From contig NC_049909.1 of NCBI RefSeq assembly GCF_001411555.2, positions 7,633,485 through 7,697,484 of the forward strand: a DNA stretch of 64,000 nt. Reading direction: 5' to 3'. Source of the stretch: Juglans regia (Eukaryota > Streptophyta > Magnoliopsida > Fagales > Juglandaceae). Positions 34,850 to 46,294 of the stretch are shown here, in pieces. Position 1 is the stretch's first letter; each line of letters opens with the position of its first letter. Both the position numbers and the translations under genes were made by a program. The notes beneath the pieces are model-generated. The model ran no database searches, was not told where the DNA came from, and saw only the letters and a program-made list of their open reading frames with translations.

Positions 34850-37330
34850 ACCCTGTAAGCCATTGGGCCAATCCGATCAAGAATCTTAAAGGGCCCAACA
34901 TATCTGGGAGTCAACTTGCCCTTCTTTTCAAATCACATGGCTCCTCTCATCGGTGCAATCCTCAAGAATATCTTATCCCGATTTCAAATTCTAATTGGCG
35001 ATGACGATTATCTGCATAGCTCTTCTGTTGACTCTAAGCCGCTCTCATTTTTGCTCGAATGTCTCTATCTTCTTAGTTGTTTTTTGTATGATTTTTGGAC
35101 TCAAAATTTGTCTTTCTCCCAGCTCATCCCAATACAAGGGAGATCTACAAATCCTACCATGTAGTGCTTCATATGTTGTCATCCCAACGCTAGCCTGGTA
35201 GCTGTTATTATAAGCAAACTAGAACAAAGGCAAGTATTGTATCCAGGTTCCCATGAAATCCAACATACATACCCTCAACATGTCTTCCAAAATTTGAATG
35301 GTCCTTTCTGACTGACCATCCGTCTATGGGTGAAAAGCAGTGCTGAAATTTAACCTAGTGCCCATGGCCCTGTAAACTTTGCCAAAATTTTGAAGTGAAA
35401 CGAGGATCCCTTTTCGACACAATGGACAACGGTACCCCCATGCAATTCACTATCTCGTGTACATACAACTCGGCTAGTTTCTCCAGCTTATAAGAGATTT
35501 TGATAGGCACAAAGTGAGCGGTCTTCATCAAGCAGTCTACTATCACCCATATTGCATTCTGCCCAGTCAGTGTCCATGGTAGGCCAATAACAAAATCGAT
35601 AGAAATATGCTCCCACTTCCATTATGGAATCTGGAGTGATTGCAATAATCCTACTGGTATCTGATGTTCCACTTTCACCTGTTGGCAAGTTAGGCGTGGT
35701 TCCACAAATTTGGCAATCTCCCTTTTCATACCATTCCACCAAAAAGACTCTCTCAAGTCTCGATAAATTTTTGTACTACCTAGGTGAACTATGTAAAGTG
35801 AGCAGTGCACTTCTTCGAGGATGATTCTTTTTATTTCTTTATTGTCCGGCCCACACAATCTACTTTTAAATCTTAATATTCCATCTTCAGAAATGTTGAA
35901 CTCAGATTTATTCCCTTCTTCTACTTCTTCCACCAATCTTGCTAACCCTGAATTTTCTTTCTGGGCATGCTTAATTTTGTCTATCAAAGCTAGTTGAGCC
36001 ATCAAACTGGCTACCAATGTCTGCTGGTCACCAGTAACAACCTCAATAGTGGCTCTTTCTAAGTCCATTAATACGTGGTGCTGAGTGGTAAGAATTGCAA
36101 CTGTTGGTCCCATGGACTTCCTGTTAAGTGCATCAGCTACGACATTAGCTTTGCCTAGATGGTAGTTAATGGTGCTGTCGTAATCCTTGATTAGCTCAAG
36201 CCATCTCCTCTGACTCGTATTCATTTTCTTTTGAGTGAAGAAGTACTTCAAACTCTTGTGATTTGTGTAGATTTCTCATATTTCATCATATAAATAATGC
36301 CTCTAGATCTTAAGTGCGAAGACAACAGCGGCTAACTCCAAATCATGTGTGGGGTAATTTTTCTCATATGCCTTCAATTGTTGTGATGCGTATGCTATAA
36401 CTTTCCCGTGCTGCATCAATACACACCCTAAACCCAACCTTGAAATGTCACTATAAACCACGAATCCTCCTCTCTCGCTAGGAACTGTCAGAACTGGAGT
36501 TGTCACCAATCTCTTCTTCAATTCCTGAAAACTCCCATCACACTTTGTAGTTCACTCAAACTTATTATTCTTCTTGGTAAGGGCAGTAAGAGGAACTGCT
36601 ATTTTGGAGAAACTGCCAATAAACCGACGGTAATATCCAGCCAAACCCAAGAAACTCCTAACTTCATGTACATTGGTTGGTTGTGCCCAGCTAACCACTA
36701 CTTCAACTTTCCCATAGTCTACTGAAATACCATCATTTGAGACTACATGTCTCAGAAACAAAATGCACTTAAGCCAAAATTCATAGTTCTTCAACTTAGC
36801 AAATAACTTATTATCCCTGAGTATCCCAAGTACCTGCCTCAGATTCTCTTCATGTTCAGCTTTGTTCTTGGAGTATATTAATGTGTCGTCAATGAACACC
36901 ACCACAAATTTATCCAAGAATTCATGAAATACTCGATTCATCAAATCCATAAATATAGTTGGGGCAATAATTAGGCCAAAAGGCATGACCAAGAATTCAT
37001 AATGACCGCACCTGGTTCTGAATGTTGTCTTAGGCACATCCTCTACCTTGATCTTCAATTGATGATATCCCGACCTGAGATCAATCTCAAAAAATACTTG
37101 AGTACCTTATAGCTGATCGAACAAGTCCTCTATATGGGGCATCGGATATTTATTCTTTATAGTTACGCGGTTAAGTTCTCTGTAGTTAATACACATTCTC
37201 ATTGTTCCATTCTTTTTTTTTTCACAAACAAAATAGGAGCTCCCCAAGGTGACGCACTGTGCCTAATGAAACCTTTTTCTAATAAATCTTGCTGTTGTTC
37301 TTTGAGTTTGGCTAATTCAGAGGGTGCCCT
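34850..37330 (-). pseudogene. Reverse transcriptase, RNase H and integrase of element G
   Basis: Reverse transcriptase is recognisable from '[17 protein letters not shown]' through '[19 protein letters not shown]' to '[15 protein letters not shown]'. RNase H shows '[50 protein letters not shown]' over its length; 'EIYTNHK' has N where the family has D. Integrase shows '[17 protein letters not shown]', '[12 protein letters not shown]', 'IDFVIGLPW' and '[12 protein letters not shown]', where the second catalytic aspartate is a lysine. At least four stops or frame breaks occur, for example near 37070, 36545, 36300 and 35620. It is dead. Confidence 0.88.
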
Positions 37331-37906
37331 TCAGCAAGGGGTTTTGGAAAGGGGTGTCGTGCCTGGGGCTAGTTCAATGGCAAACTCTACTTCCCGCTCA
37401 GGTGGTAGTCTAGACAAATCCTCATGAAATACCTCTCGATATTCCCTCACAATAGGAATCTCCTCTAACTCCAATTCTTGCTTCGGTTCATCCACCACAT
37501 AGGCCAAGTACCCCTGACACCCATCACGTATTAACTTGCCAACTTGAAAAGCAAATATAACTGGTGGAAGAGCATGCAATCTAGAACTCATGCACCGAAG
37601 CACCTCTCCTTCCGGAAATTTGAACACCACTTCATTCTTAAAACAATCAATAATGGCATAACTGGAAGCTAACCAATCCATTCCCAATATCACATCAAAC
37701 CCAATCATAGGAAAGACTATCAGGTTAGCTGGCATTTCTCTCCTGCTAATTGTTATTGGACACTTACGCAAAGTCTTGTTGCAGGTCACTGAATCTCCTA
37801 CTGGGGTTGGGACAATCAAATTGTAATCCATCCTTTCAGCTTCAACTAGGCAAATCTTTATATAATCCATTGAGATAAAAGAGTGGGTAGCCCCCAAGTC
37901 AAACAA
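37331..37906 (-). pseudogene. Protease of element G
   Basis: The open stretch begins 'MFDLGATHSFIS', where gypsy proteases have FDSGATHSFIS; the serine of the catalytic triad is leucine. It continues with 'NLIVFPMIGFDVILGMDWLASSYAIIDC' and the linker '[30 protein letters not shown]', which leads into reverse transcriptase. It aligns over its length with the protease of element F. A stop ends it where reverse transcriptase should continue. Confidence 0.85.
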
Positions 37907-38099
37907 AACAATAGCTTTATTGAGAAAAAGGGGAATAATTCTTGTGATACGTCATATAATCCGTAGAGATAAATAGATAGTTGTCCAAAATTTTTAACAA
38001 AATAGTAACTTATCCTGTGATTACGTCATTCTTGTCCTCAACTTCTCATGGTGTCAAAGCAAACATTCATGCCAACACAGTTCTCTGCTGGTTGTTGCC

Positions 38100-38945
38100 T
38101 TGATTGTTCGGCCTAAAGCTTTGAGGTGGGTTGGGCTTTTTGTTGTCCTTCACAAGCAATGGACATTTTCTAATGAAATGACCAACCGAACTGCATCTAA
38201 AACATGATGCCACTTCCTTTCTATACTCCCTAACATGTACGTGGTTACAAAACTTACATGGATTAGTCGGTTGATTTCCTTACTTCTGTCTCTAACTTGA
38301 GTTGCTCCCTCGTTTCTCTTCTTCCATGGCCCTTGATCCATACTAGAGGATCCTTGTGAAGTAGCTCTCTTCCTGTATGCTTGCAACTCAACACCTCTCT
38401 TGAGATTCTACTCAACCAACATTGCCTTATGCATTAACTCTGAAGAATTCTGATCTGTTGGACCATCACCCATTCATATGTCTTGTGGTTCAAACCCTCC
38501 TCAAATTTCCTGGCCTTCTTCTCTTCATTACAAATCAGGTATGCGGCAAAATGTGATAATTCTGCAAATCTTGCAGCATACTGGCCCATAGTCATGTCCC
38601 CTGCACCAAGTTGGTGAACTCTCCAGCTCTAGTTTCCTTGTCCGATTTAGGGAAAAACCGGTCAAAGAAATTATGCTTGAATTGAGGCCACCTAACCACT
38701 CCTTTCCCCTCAACTTCCTTGATGGATTTTCCAGAATTTCACCATCTCTTCGCTTCTCTAGTCAATTTAGAGGCTGCGAACCAAACTTTCTGCTGATCGG
38801 TGCACTCCAAAACACTGAATATTTCTTCAATGTCTTGAATCCAATCCTTCGTTGCATTTGGATTTCCTCTTCCATCGAAGGTGGGAGGATGTGTCCGATT
38901 AAATTGCTCAAATGTGCAGCCCCCTTCATTGTTATTTTCATTCAA
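38100..38945 (-). pseudogene. Gag of element G
   Basis: The start 'MNENNNEGGCTFEQFNRTHPPTFDGRGNPNATKDWIQDIEEIFSVLECTD' (in pieces) is the gypsy capsid N-terminus and matches element F closely. Frame breaks follow near 38735 and 38520. The basic linker 'RKRATSQGSSSMDQGPWKKR' and a zinc-knuckle region are still recognisable but in shifted frames. The knuckle cysteines cannot be read in one frame. Confidence 0.8.
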
Positions 38946-39060
38946 ATATTCAAGACTTTGGACTCAAAGACGAGATGACATCCTGAAAGCTTAAACTTGG
39001 TGAAACGTTCTAGGAATAGAAATTAAATAAATAAAAATGAAATATATGTATAAACAAAAA

Positions 39061-39298
39061 TATATCTTGAACCAAGCCAAATATGTCACCAACGTGAATA
39101 TGTTAAACTATTGTTTTTGTTTTACTATAAACAGATGCATCTTTTGACACTTTGGGTTTTATAACCAAATTCATTGAAATAATCAGCAACTTGCACTTTT
39201 CACGCTGTTCATTTGCTAACCAGATGACGCTTGAACAACGAATTACAGTATCCTTTTAAACTGATTTTGACTCTTGCCATCACATTAGGCAAACCCGG
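39061..39298. other. Short spacer between G and the LINE
   Basis: It is AT-rich and holds no recognisable gene, LTR end or PBS. It may contain the original insertion site. Confidence 0.35.
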
Positions 39299-39362
39299 TT
39301 TGAAGAAATGGTCTGAAAATATTACGTTGGTTTGAAGGAATGGTTTGAAAATATTACGTTGG
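39299..39362 (+). repeat. 32-bp tandem duplication at the LINE 5' end
   Basis: Two near-identical units ('tttgaagaaatggtctgaaa' and 'tttgaaggaatggtttgaaa', each closed by 'atattacgttgg') lie at the truncation point. This may be a scar of LINE insertion. Confidence 0.75.
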
Positions 39363-41811
39363 CACAAGAAATGGTGCACTCTTTGAATAAGAAAATAATA
39401 GGTGGGAATGTTATACTCAAGATTGATATGGCCAAGGCTTATGATCGAGTAGATTGGTTGTTTTTAGAGAGTGTCCTTCACAGTTTTGGTCCCTCTAGTT
39501 TGCAAGTTGGTGATGAATTGTGTGAGATCTCCCTAGTGCTCCATAATGATGAATGAGACTTATAAAGGATTCTTTCAGCCAGTCCGAGGATTAAGGCAAG
39601 GGGATCCCTTCTCACCGTATTTATTTATTATTATGGAAGAGGTCCTATCTCGTCTTTTAAAAAAGGAATTTGTTGACGGTCGGATACGTTGTTTTTCTCA
39701 TCCTGTGGGTGCTCCGTTGGTGTCGCACTTACTTTATGCAGATGATTTATTAATTTTTGCTAATGGTGAGAGGCGTTCTATGAGGCATTTGGTTCAAACT
39801 TTAGATAAATATGCGATGTGGTCGGGTCAGCTTCTTAATAAAGATAAGCCAACTCTATTCTTTTCGAAGTGTATCATAATGTCAAGACGGAGAAGCTTGC
39901 TAAGAATTATCGTGTTTGTTGAGGGGAATTTCCTCGTAACATACCTTGGCGTTCCCCTTGTGTCTGGTCGTTTAACATCGAGAGATCTAGAGCCTATTGT
40001 TCAGAAGATAAAAAATAAAATGGCTGGTAGGAAGATGAGATTACTCTCTCAAGGTGCTCGACTTGTATTACTCAAGCATGTCCTCTCTTGCATGGCAACT
40101 CATCTCTTGGCAGTTCTTCATGTGCCGAAGATGGTTTTAGAAAAATTAAATTCGCATTTATCTACATTTCTTTGGGGAGAGTTTAATGGTAGATCAAAAA
40201 GGAAATGGTGTGCTTGGGACCAGTTATGCAAGCCAATCAAGGAAGGTGGCTTGGGGCTTAGTAATTTTTTGAAAGTGTAGAGATCACTACATATGAAGTT
40301 TGTCTGGTGCCTTTTAACTACAGATTCTATCTGGACAAGTTTCTTCCGTGCAAAATATTTACATACGGGTCACGTGATGCTAGCTGAAGCGAGGCCCACA
40401 GCCTCCCATTTTTGGAGGTCTATAGTCAATGGAATTCCGGAAGTGATTGAGAATGTGGTAGTGAAAGTGAGGAATGGAGAGTCTTCTTTCTGGTTTGATA
40501 ACTGGTTGGTGGATGGTCCTCTGTGTAGCAGATATGAGGTTATCAATGCTGGACTTAAAATCCAGGATGTTTGGTTGAACGGATCGAGGGATGTTGATAA
40601 GCTAGTGGATCTCGTTTGTCTAGAACAAGCTGGCAACATCACACGTAAAATAATAGTCGGGCAAGAAGGATCGGACGTTATGATCTGGAAACCTGCAGTA
40701 GATGGGTGTTTCTTGACTAGTAGTGCTTGGAATTTACTTCGGGTAAGGGGTGTTGAGAGACCTGAGTTGGACTGGGTTTGGCATCAAGTGTTACCAAAAA
40801 AGATATCGATGTGCATGTGGAAGGCAAGATTTGGAGCATTGCCAGTCGATGTTTGCATTCAAGCTATAGCTATTCCCTTGGTGTCACGATGTGACTACTG
40901 CGTGCTGAGGGAGGTTGAAACTGTTGACCATGTTTTGAGATTGGGTAATATTGCCATGCAGGTTTGGAATATGGCGTCCATTGCTTTGGGTATCAACCGC
41001 ATGGAGGGTCGTTCTTGGTGGGAAACGGTTCAAGGGTGGTTCGGACATGCCAAAAGTCCAGCCATAGAGGAATACTTCTTGGCCTGCTACCGTCCATCAT
41101 CACTTGGAGACTATGGTTGAGGAGCTGTAAGGCAAGGATGGAGGGAGTGCAAGAGTCGGCAAGGAAGGTTTGGACTGCTATAAAGGTATGGCTTAGAAAC
41201 TTATCTACACTTTTACTTCAGCGTTGGGAGATTTCAAGTATAGACCAGAATATTCTAAGGGCTCTTGAGGTGCCTTTTAGTACTACCCCGAGAAGGTCGC
41301 CGCGATTAATTAACTGGAAGAAACCAACAAATGGTTGGGTAAAACTGAACGTCGATGGTAGCTGCCGTGGTAATCCAAGTAATTGTGGTGGAGGGGGTCT
41401 CATTCGAGATTCGTTTGGGAATTTTATGGCAGCCTTTTCATCTCATTTTGGTCATGGGACCAATAATGAAGCTGAACTTCGTGCCTTAATTGTGGGAGTG
41501 GGTGTTTGTAAGGAGATGGGATTTACATAGCTTTAGAATGCGATTCCAGTTTGGTGGTTCATTGGTTAAAATGTCAAAGGTGTTCGGTGTGGTACTTATG
41601 GGATTACTGGGAAGATTTGTTAGAAAAGTTACGAGGATTAGAATTTTCCATTGAGCATCAATTCAAAGAAGGGAATTCTTTAGCAGACGCCTTGGCCCGT
41701 TTAGGTGAACAAGGCGTTAACATGAGCTTTAATTCTTTTGGTTCTCTACCTCAACAAATAAAAGGTATGATTCGGTTAGACAAGGTAGGACTTCCAAACA
41801 TTTGTCTTTAG
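39332..41811 (+). pseudogene. LINE reverse transcriptase, zinc-binding and RNase H domains
   Basis: The reading order is recoverable over three frames. First comes 'NVILKIDMAKAYDRVDW'. After a frame change come 'GLRQGDPFSPYLFIIMEEVLSRLL', the active-site box 'LLYADDLLIFANG', 'YLGVPLVSGRL' and 'KRKWCAWDQLCKPIKEGGLGL'. A TAG at 40278 separates this from a zinc-binding part with 'MWKARFGALPVDVC', 'CDYC' and 'VDHVLRLG', where one conserved cysteine is missing. A frame change near 41100 leads to RNase H 'VKLNVDGSCRGNPSNCGGGGLIRD' and 'NNEAELRAL'. A third frame carries 'LECDSS' and 'EGNSLADALARLG'. Catalytic YADD and RNase H residues are kept, but the frame is broken at least four times. Confidence 0.88.
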
Positions 41812-41829
41812 TTTTTATTGGTTCCTCTT

Positions 41830-42380
41830 AGGTATGTTTAGATTTATTTTGATGTTGTCTCTAGGCATGTTTAGATTTTTATGGTCCTTGTTGGTTGATC
41901 GCTTGAATTTGTTTTTTATTTGGAATGTTTTGATGTCTTGAATGTTACCACGGTATTCCTCCGCCATATGTGAGGGCTTATTAATAAATTTGAGACGGGG
42001 CTGCTATGTGGGTGGCTACCGGCTCTTTTTTAAAAATAAAAAAAAGAGTGCACAATTACAACCACATGAACAGTAGAGATCATGTCCACATTGTTGGAAT
42101 CAAAGCTTATACACACCATAAGATATCAGTCAGTTGATGAAAGCATTAAAGGCATTTAGATCTTGTGGAAAATATAGACCATATTTAGACTCATGCTCCA
42201 AGCAAGTAGGACCCCAACCATTCTTTATTGCACCCCCTCCACGAGCCTACTTCTAGAAAGTTTTTTCCCAGGCAAGTGTATCTCCAAGCCTCACTCAGAT
42301 GTAAATTCTGCTATGTATCAAATTCTGTATAAGCATATTAGAAACATTTTCAGGCTTCTCAAGGAACCTTCTCCGTTACC
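41830..42380 (+). promoter_or_regulatory. LINE 3' end and upstream region of the PKS gene
   Basis: The first part is the LINE 3' untranslated region and tail. The last 335 bases are what remains as immediate promoter and 5' leader. TATA-like 'tgtataag' lies near 42326, and the start codon has a favourable context (ACCATGG). Which TATA-like site is used cannot be decided. Confidence 0.4.
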
Positions 42381-43667
42381 ATGGACGCTGAAAAGAGAAG
42401 CGCCAATCTCAGTAATGCTGCTTTGTCTTCTTTCCTTGGCACAGCCGGAGAGGGCTCTGTACTTAAGGTTGCCAAGTTAATGCAGCATCCTTTTCCTGCC
42501 ACCAATCCTAGCCGAACCGCTCCCTCATCCAGATGCGTAGAGAGAACCAAGACTGAAGAGGGTGAAATCAGTGTCTTTGGTGCTGAAAGATACTTCAGCA
42601 TGAAGCTGGATGAGGACAGTCCTAGAAGTATTGATAGTCTTGCTAGTAAGCATGGGCTTAAGAAAGATTACTGCGTTGATCTACTAAATAGAAAAGCAAA
42701 GAGCAGGACAGCAACTCCTAGCTTGAGCTCTGAATCGAGTTGGAATAGCCAAGCCGCTTTATTACCAGGTTTCCACAGGCAACCACTCCAAAATACCGAG
42801 AAGAAGGTAACCAGAAAGATGCATTTTTCTGGTCTTATCTGCAATAGGTCTTGTTCAGTCGAGAGATCACTTGAGCATGGAGGGATTCATGGAATAGGGA
42901 TCAGGAAAAGAGCAATTCAATTTGATCACAATCAGGTCAGACAACGATTTCAGGTCAATGATGATCTTCATAGCCCAACTTTCGGGAGGTCAAACAGAGA
43001 AAAGTACTTTTCCTTCCCAATTTCAAGTGCTGGGGTGCAAAATTCGACAGCTAAGTCGCAATTTAAAGTGGAAAAGATCAAAGATGAAGAACCACGAATA
43101 TCTCTCGAGGTGTTTGGATCCCATATCATGAATAAGAGTGACATTGCAATGAACTTAGAGAGGAAACTCTCCATCCTAACTTGGGATGCCATTCCAAAAT
43201 CTAAAAAATTTTCAACTACTTCTGGAACTGAAGTTGTACATGGAGATATGGGTAGTGACGCTAGTTCAGATTTGTTTGAGATAGAGAACCTATCCGGGAG
43301 TGAAAACCCAGTGTTCACAAGGCAAGAATCTGATGGTATGTCCAGCTGTATCACCTCCACCACTAAGTATGAGCCTAGTGAGACCAGCATTGACTGGAGT
43401 GTTGTCACAGCCAGTGCTGCTGGATTCTCGGCCAATACAGCGTTTGATGAAAAGAGACCAGAGGAAAGTAATAACATTCATGGTCTGGCTAAAACCAAAT
43501 CCATAGTTGACAAGGTGGTGCGAAAAAGCCGTCCGAGTGGACTGCTGGGTTGTAAGAGTCAGAAAGCAGTGAGTATTGCTGAAACTGCATACAGAGCCAA
43601 TGAGAGGACAAATCTGACTCCCTATGGCAGAAAAGGTCCAATTCCTCGGTGTAATTGTGGAAGTTAA
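42381..43667 (+). CDS. PKS1-like: Phytochrome kinase substrate (PKS) family protein
   Basis: This is a complete intronless frame of 428 residues, close to the roughly 430-440 of Arabidopsis PKS1. Family blocks are seen in order: EEGEISVFGAERYFSMKLD (59-77), PRISLEVFGS (238-247), LTWDAIPKSKKF (267-278), SDASSDLFEIENLSG (292-306), YEPSETSIDWSVVTASAAGFS (about 330-350) and LLGCKSQKAVSIAETAY (388-404). No signal peptide or membrane segment is visible. The protein looks largely disordered and serine-rich. Known members bind phytochromes A and B, are phosphorylated, associate with the plasma membrane and act with phototropin signalling in phototropism and leaf or hypocotyl growth. The start has a good context. 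No stop or frame break is seen, so the gene may well be active, although transposons crowd both sides. Which PKS paralogue it is cannot be settled. Confidence 0.93.
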   Translation: MDAEKRSANLSNAALSSFLGTAGEGSVLKVAKLMQHPFPATNPSRTAPSSRCVERTKTEEGEISVFGAERYFSMKLDEDSPRSIDSLASKHGLKKDYCVDLLNRKAKSRTATPSLSSESSWNSQAALLPGFHRQPLQNTEKKVTRKMHFSGLICNRSCSVERSLEHGGIHGIGIRKRAIQFDHNQVRQRFQVNDDLHSPTFGRSNREKYFSFPISSAGVQNSTAKSQFKVEKIKDEEPRISLEVFGSHIMNKSDIAMNLERKLSILTWDAIPKSKKFSTTSGTEVVHGDMGSDASSDLFEIENLSGSENPVFTRQESDGMSSCITSTTKYEPSETSIDWSVVTASAAGFSANTAFDEKRPEESNNIHGLAKTKSIVDKVVRKSRPSGLLGCKSQKAVSIAETAYRANERTNLTPYGRKGPIPRCNCGS

Positions 43668-44638
43668 AAATAAGGCCATGGTTGATGTTTTTGAGTTTGA
43701 TATGAGTGTCTGATCTCTCTTTTGCAGTCTGCGTGTGTATCTGTGTTCATGTTGTAGCGAATGTAAGGAGGCTTGGCAGCAGTGTTGAAACTTTTCTGTA
43801 TTGCACGAGTCTACAGAAAATCGTGCAATCTTCCTCAATCTGAAATATTCTATTTGTACTGATTTTTCATTTCATATACCCCACTCAACTACCAATTTCT
43901 CTCCACGGTGTTGAAACAAAGTTTTATATATCCATGCTTTTGTGTCATTTAAAGGCAGCAATCCTCCAGGCCCTCGGACTAAAACATATTAGTTAAAAAC
44001 GAGTTTATGGCCCCCCTTGTCCAACCCTTTCCTTCAATAGTTCAAACTTTTATTCTTGTTCTCTACATTTACTACCTAGGCGTCACTCCTGTTTTGGAGG
44101 CTCTCTGTAATTTGTTAACCAAATCAGCTTAATTTTACGATCTTCAAATCATAAACTTTTGGTATTGGCACGTATCCATCTTGACTAAGACAAGCCTCTG
44201 AAAATGGAAGTGCAAGCTTCAGAAAGTAGGATTTGGAATCTAATCCTTCACTATTACCTCAACAAAAACTTTCAGCAGTAGAATAATTCCTCTATCGGCA
44301 ATAGAAGATAGAAAACTTATGATATATCAAATGACTTCAAGACGTTTTAGTGTTTTTAAGACATATATTTGCACACAACGAAGCACCATTTTGTGAACAC
44401 AAGAGTCAGTTCTATGAGATTGAACAAAGGGTGTGGATACACAATGACTATATCAGTCATATGATGGAACTGTCGAGGAATGTTGATCACAGTGGCACGT
44501 TCGAGTCATTGCTTTCAGGCCATTATATGCATGACCAAGTTGGGTAGCTGCATTCAATTCCGTAGCCATCTTACAACCAAGGAGCATACCCATTCTCTCA
44601 CTTTCATGCCACGGAAACCAGGTTGGGAAAAAATATAT

Positions 44639-44686
<48 letters not shown>

Positions 44687-45254
44687 ATCACTAAATTACA
44701 TTGAAAAAAATAGAAAAGTGCCCACATCTTCAAAATTGCTTAAACAAAGTGGAATTCTTGATTAGTTTGTTGATAGTAAGCGGGTTTATGAAAATTTAAA
44801 TCCAGATTTAACTTATTTCAAGTTCGCTGTCAATCTCTTTTTAAGTATGGATATGTTAGATTTTGCATTTATTAGCTTTTATCAAATTGTGAACGTACGT
44901 GGAAATTATTCATGAAAGGATTCCCAAGATATTTGAGAGTGAGGCGACCATGTGCACTACTATTTCATGAAGGGAAGCCTAGAAAGTGATGGCAGACAAG
45001 CCATAAATGCCCATGAAATTGAGAAAGGAGATCAAGAGTTTGCCCATCGCACCCAATCTTAAATGATGGACATTAAAGATCGGTGGGCAATGGAATTATC
45101 TGCGTCATCTAATAAATACATAGTCAGTGGAAATTTAACCGATCAATAATTTCTTAAGAGAATTTTGAGAATGTTTAAAAAAAATCGAGATATTTTTTTA
45201 TAGGTTTTGTGAAACTAGATAGGAAAGTTTGGATCTAACAATTTTCGAAATGAA
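43668..45254. other. Downstream intergenic region
   Basis: The first 200-300 bases are the likely 3' untranslated region of the PKS gene; possible poly(A) signals are weak (for example 'aaaaataagg' right after the stop). The rest is AT-rich with no recognisable gene. A TA dinucleotide run lies at 44643-44681. Confidence 0.5.
44643..44681. repeat. (TA)n microsatellite
   Basis: About nineteen TA units are followed by 'cacaca'. Confidence 0.95.
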
Positions 45255-45420
45255 AAATTCTTCTCATCAGTCACTATTTATTATCTCACATTCCACATCT
45301 TACGAAAAATGCATCTATACCTTATGAAAAATATTCACACACCTTATGAAAAAATTATAAGTATAGGGTGTGAAAATAAATAATAGTTTATGTATAGCAT
45401 TCCTCTTACGAAATATGTTT
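45255..45420. mobile_element. Palindromic MITE-like repeat
   Basis: The left arm 'cactatttattatctcaca' is the near inverse of the right arm 'tgtgaaaataaataatag'. Outer arms 'attcttctcatcag' and 'tatagcattcctct' are weaker inverse matches. The centre repeats 'ccttatgaaaaat'. Size and layout suit a MITE, but no clear target-site duplication could be assigned. Confidence 0.45.
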
Positions 45421-45839
45421 CGTATTGAAGTTTTGGAGAATAGATAAAATAGATCTGACAAATTATTTGTATATAACTTTTTCCAGATTGCTTTTTAGGA
45501 TTTTTGTGAAATTTGTTTTCAATTTCGTAGACTTTTATTTTTAATGAAACCTAGGGAAAAATATGATGAGAATTGTTATGGATGTCTAATAATTTTTTTG
45601 GAATCTATCAAGTACGAAAAAAAAAAGAAAATAAAAGAAGAGAACAACCCATAAGAATCCTCATTTCAAATATATTAGAGGGATATAGTGGTGATTCTGC
45701 AAAATAGTCGCAAAAAAACTGTTTGTGCCCTTATAAATAATCACACCTAATGTACTTATAACATTGATAAGCACCACTATGGGTAGGTGTTGATTCTCTA
45801 TCTTCGTTGAGAACTATCTCCAACTCATCATCAGAGTGA
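45421..45839. other. AT-rich spacer before LTR E
   Basis: No gene or transposon domain is recognised. Confidence 0.4.
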
Positions 45840-46190
45840 TGTAACGCCCGCACCCAACCAAACCCGGTTTCTAAATATTTTTGGACTTGTGTATGAAAAT
45901 GCTAGTTGAGTTTTCAAGTACTTTTTTTTGAATATAAATTACGGGTCTAATTTATTTCCTTTTCAAGAATCCAACTTGTGATTTAATTTTTTTTAAATGT
46001 TTGTTTGTTTTTTTTTAAACGGATTAAGGTTATAACTCTAGAGTTTCGTGCCCATTAAAATCCTTAAACTTATTATACAACCTCGTGCATTATGATAGAT
46101 GTTTTACTTTCAAACCCTAGTTAGTTATTGGTTGTCGTCACCACGTTCTCCACCATGCACGTCTCTATCCCACTTGGGTTTACGGTAGTT

Positions 46191-46193
<3 letters not shown>

Positions 46194-46222
<29 letters not shown>
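46194..46222. repeat. (TA)n microsatellite in LTR E
   Basis: About fourteen TA units precede 'catgcatg'. Confidence 0.9.
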
Positions 46223-46225
<3 letters not shown>

Positions 46226-46294
46226 GCATGATTTTGGACGTTCATCCAAACCTCATTTTTTTTCCAATCTAGGTTTGTTGTGCACCTCTACCAA

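Larger units (their letters stand above)
34850..39060 (-). mobile_element. Element G: minus-strand gypsy internal region without LTRs
   Basis: It runs collinear with the internal region of element F from the gag leader through gag, protease, reverse transcriptase, RNase H and most of integrase. It stops abruptly at the 3' LTR end of C. The missing part is the integrase C-terminus and chromodomain tail. Neither an LTR nor a PBS is found on the right side, where a LINE begins about 240 bases later. C may have inserted into G and later deletions removed the flanks; this is inference. Confidence 0.85.
39299..42045 (+). mobile_element. 5'-truncated LINE with RNase H
   Basis: Non-LTR reverse transcriptase, a zinc-binding domain and RNase H lie in the order typical of plant L1-like LINEs with RNase H. 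The start is inside the reverse transcriptase domain, so the first ORF and the endonuclease are missing, as expected from incomplete reverse transcription. It ends in an A-rich tail ('aaaaataaaaaaaag'). A clear target-site duplication was not found. It lies in the same direction as the PKS gene and ends about 335 bases before its start codon. Confidence 0.85.

Noticed and set aside
42968..43838. Minus-strand frames of 169 and 182 codons across the PKS gene
   Set aside because: They are shadows of the PKS coding strand with no recognisable protein.
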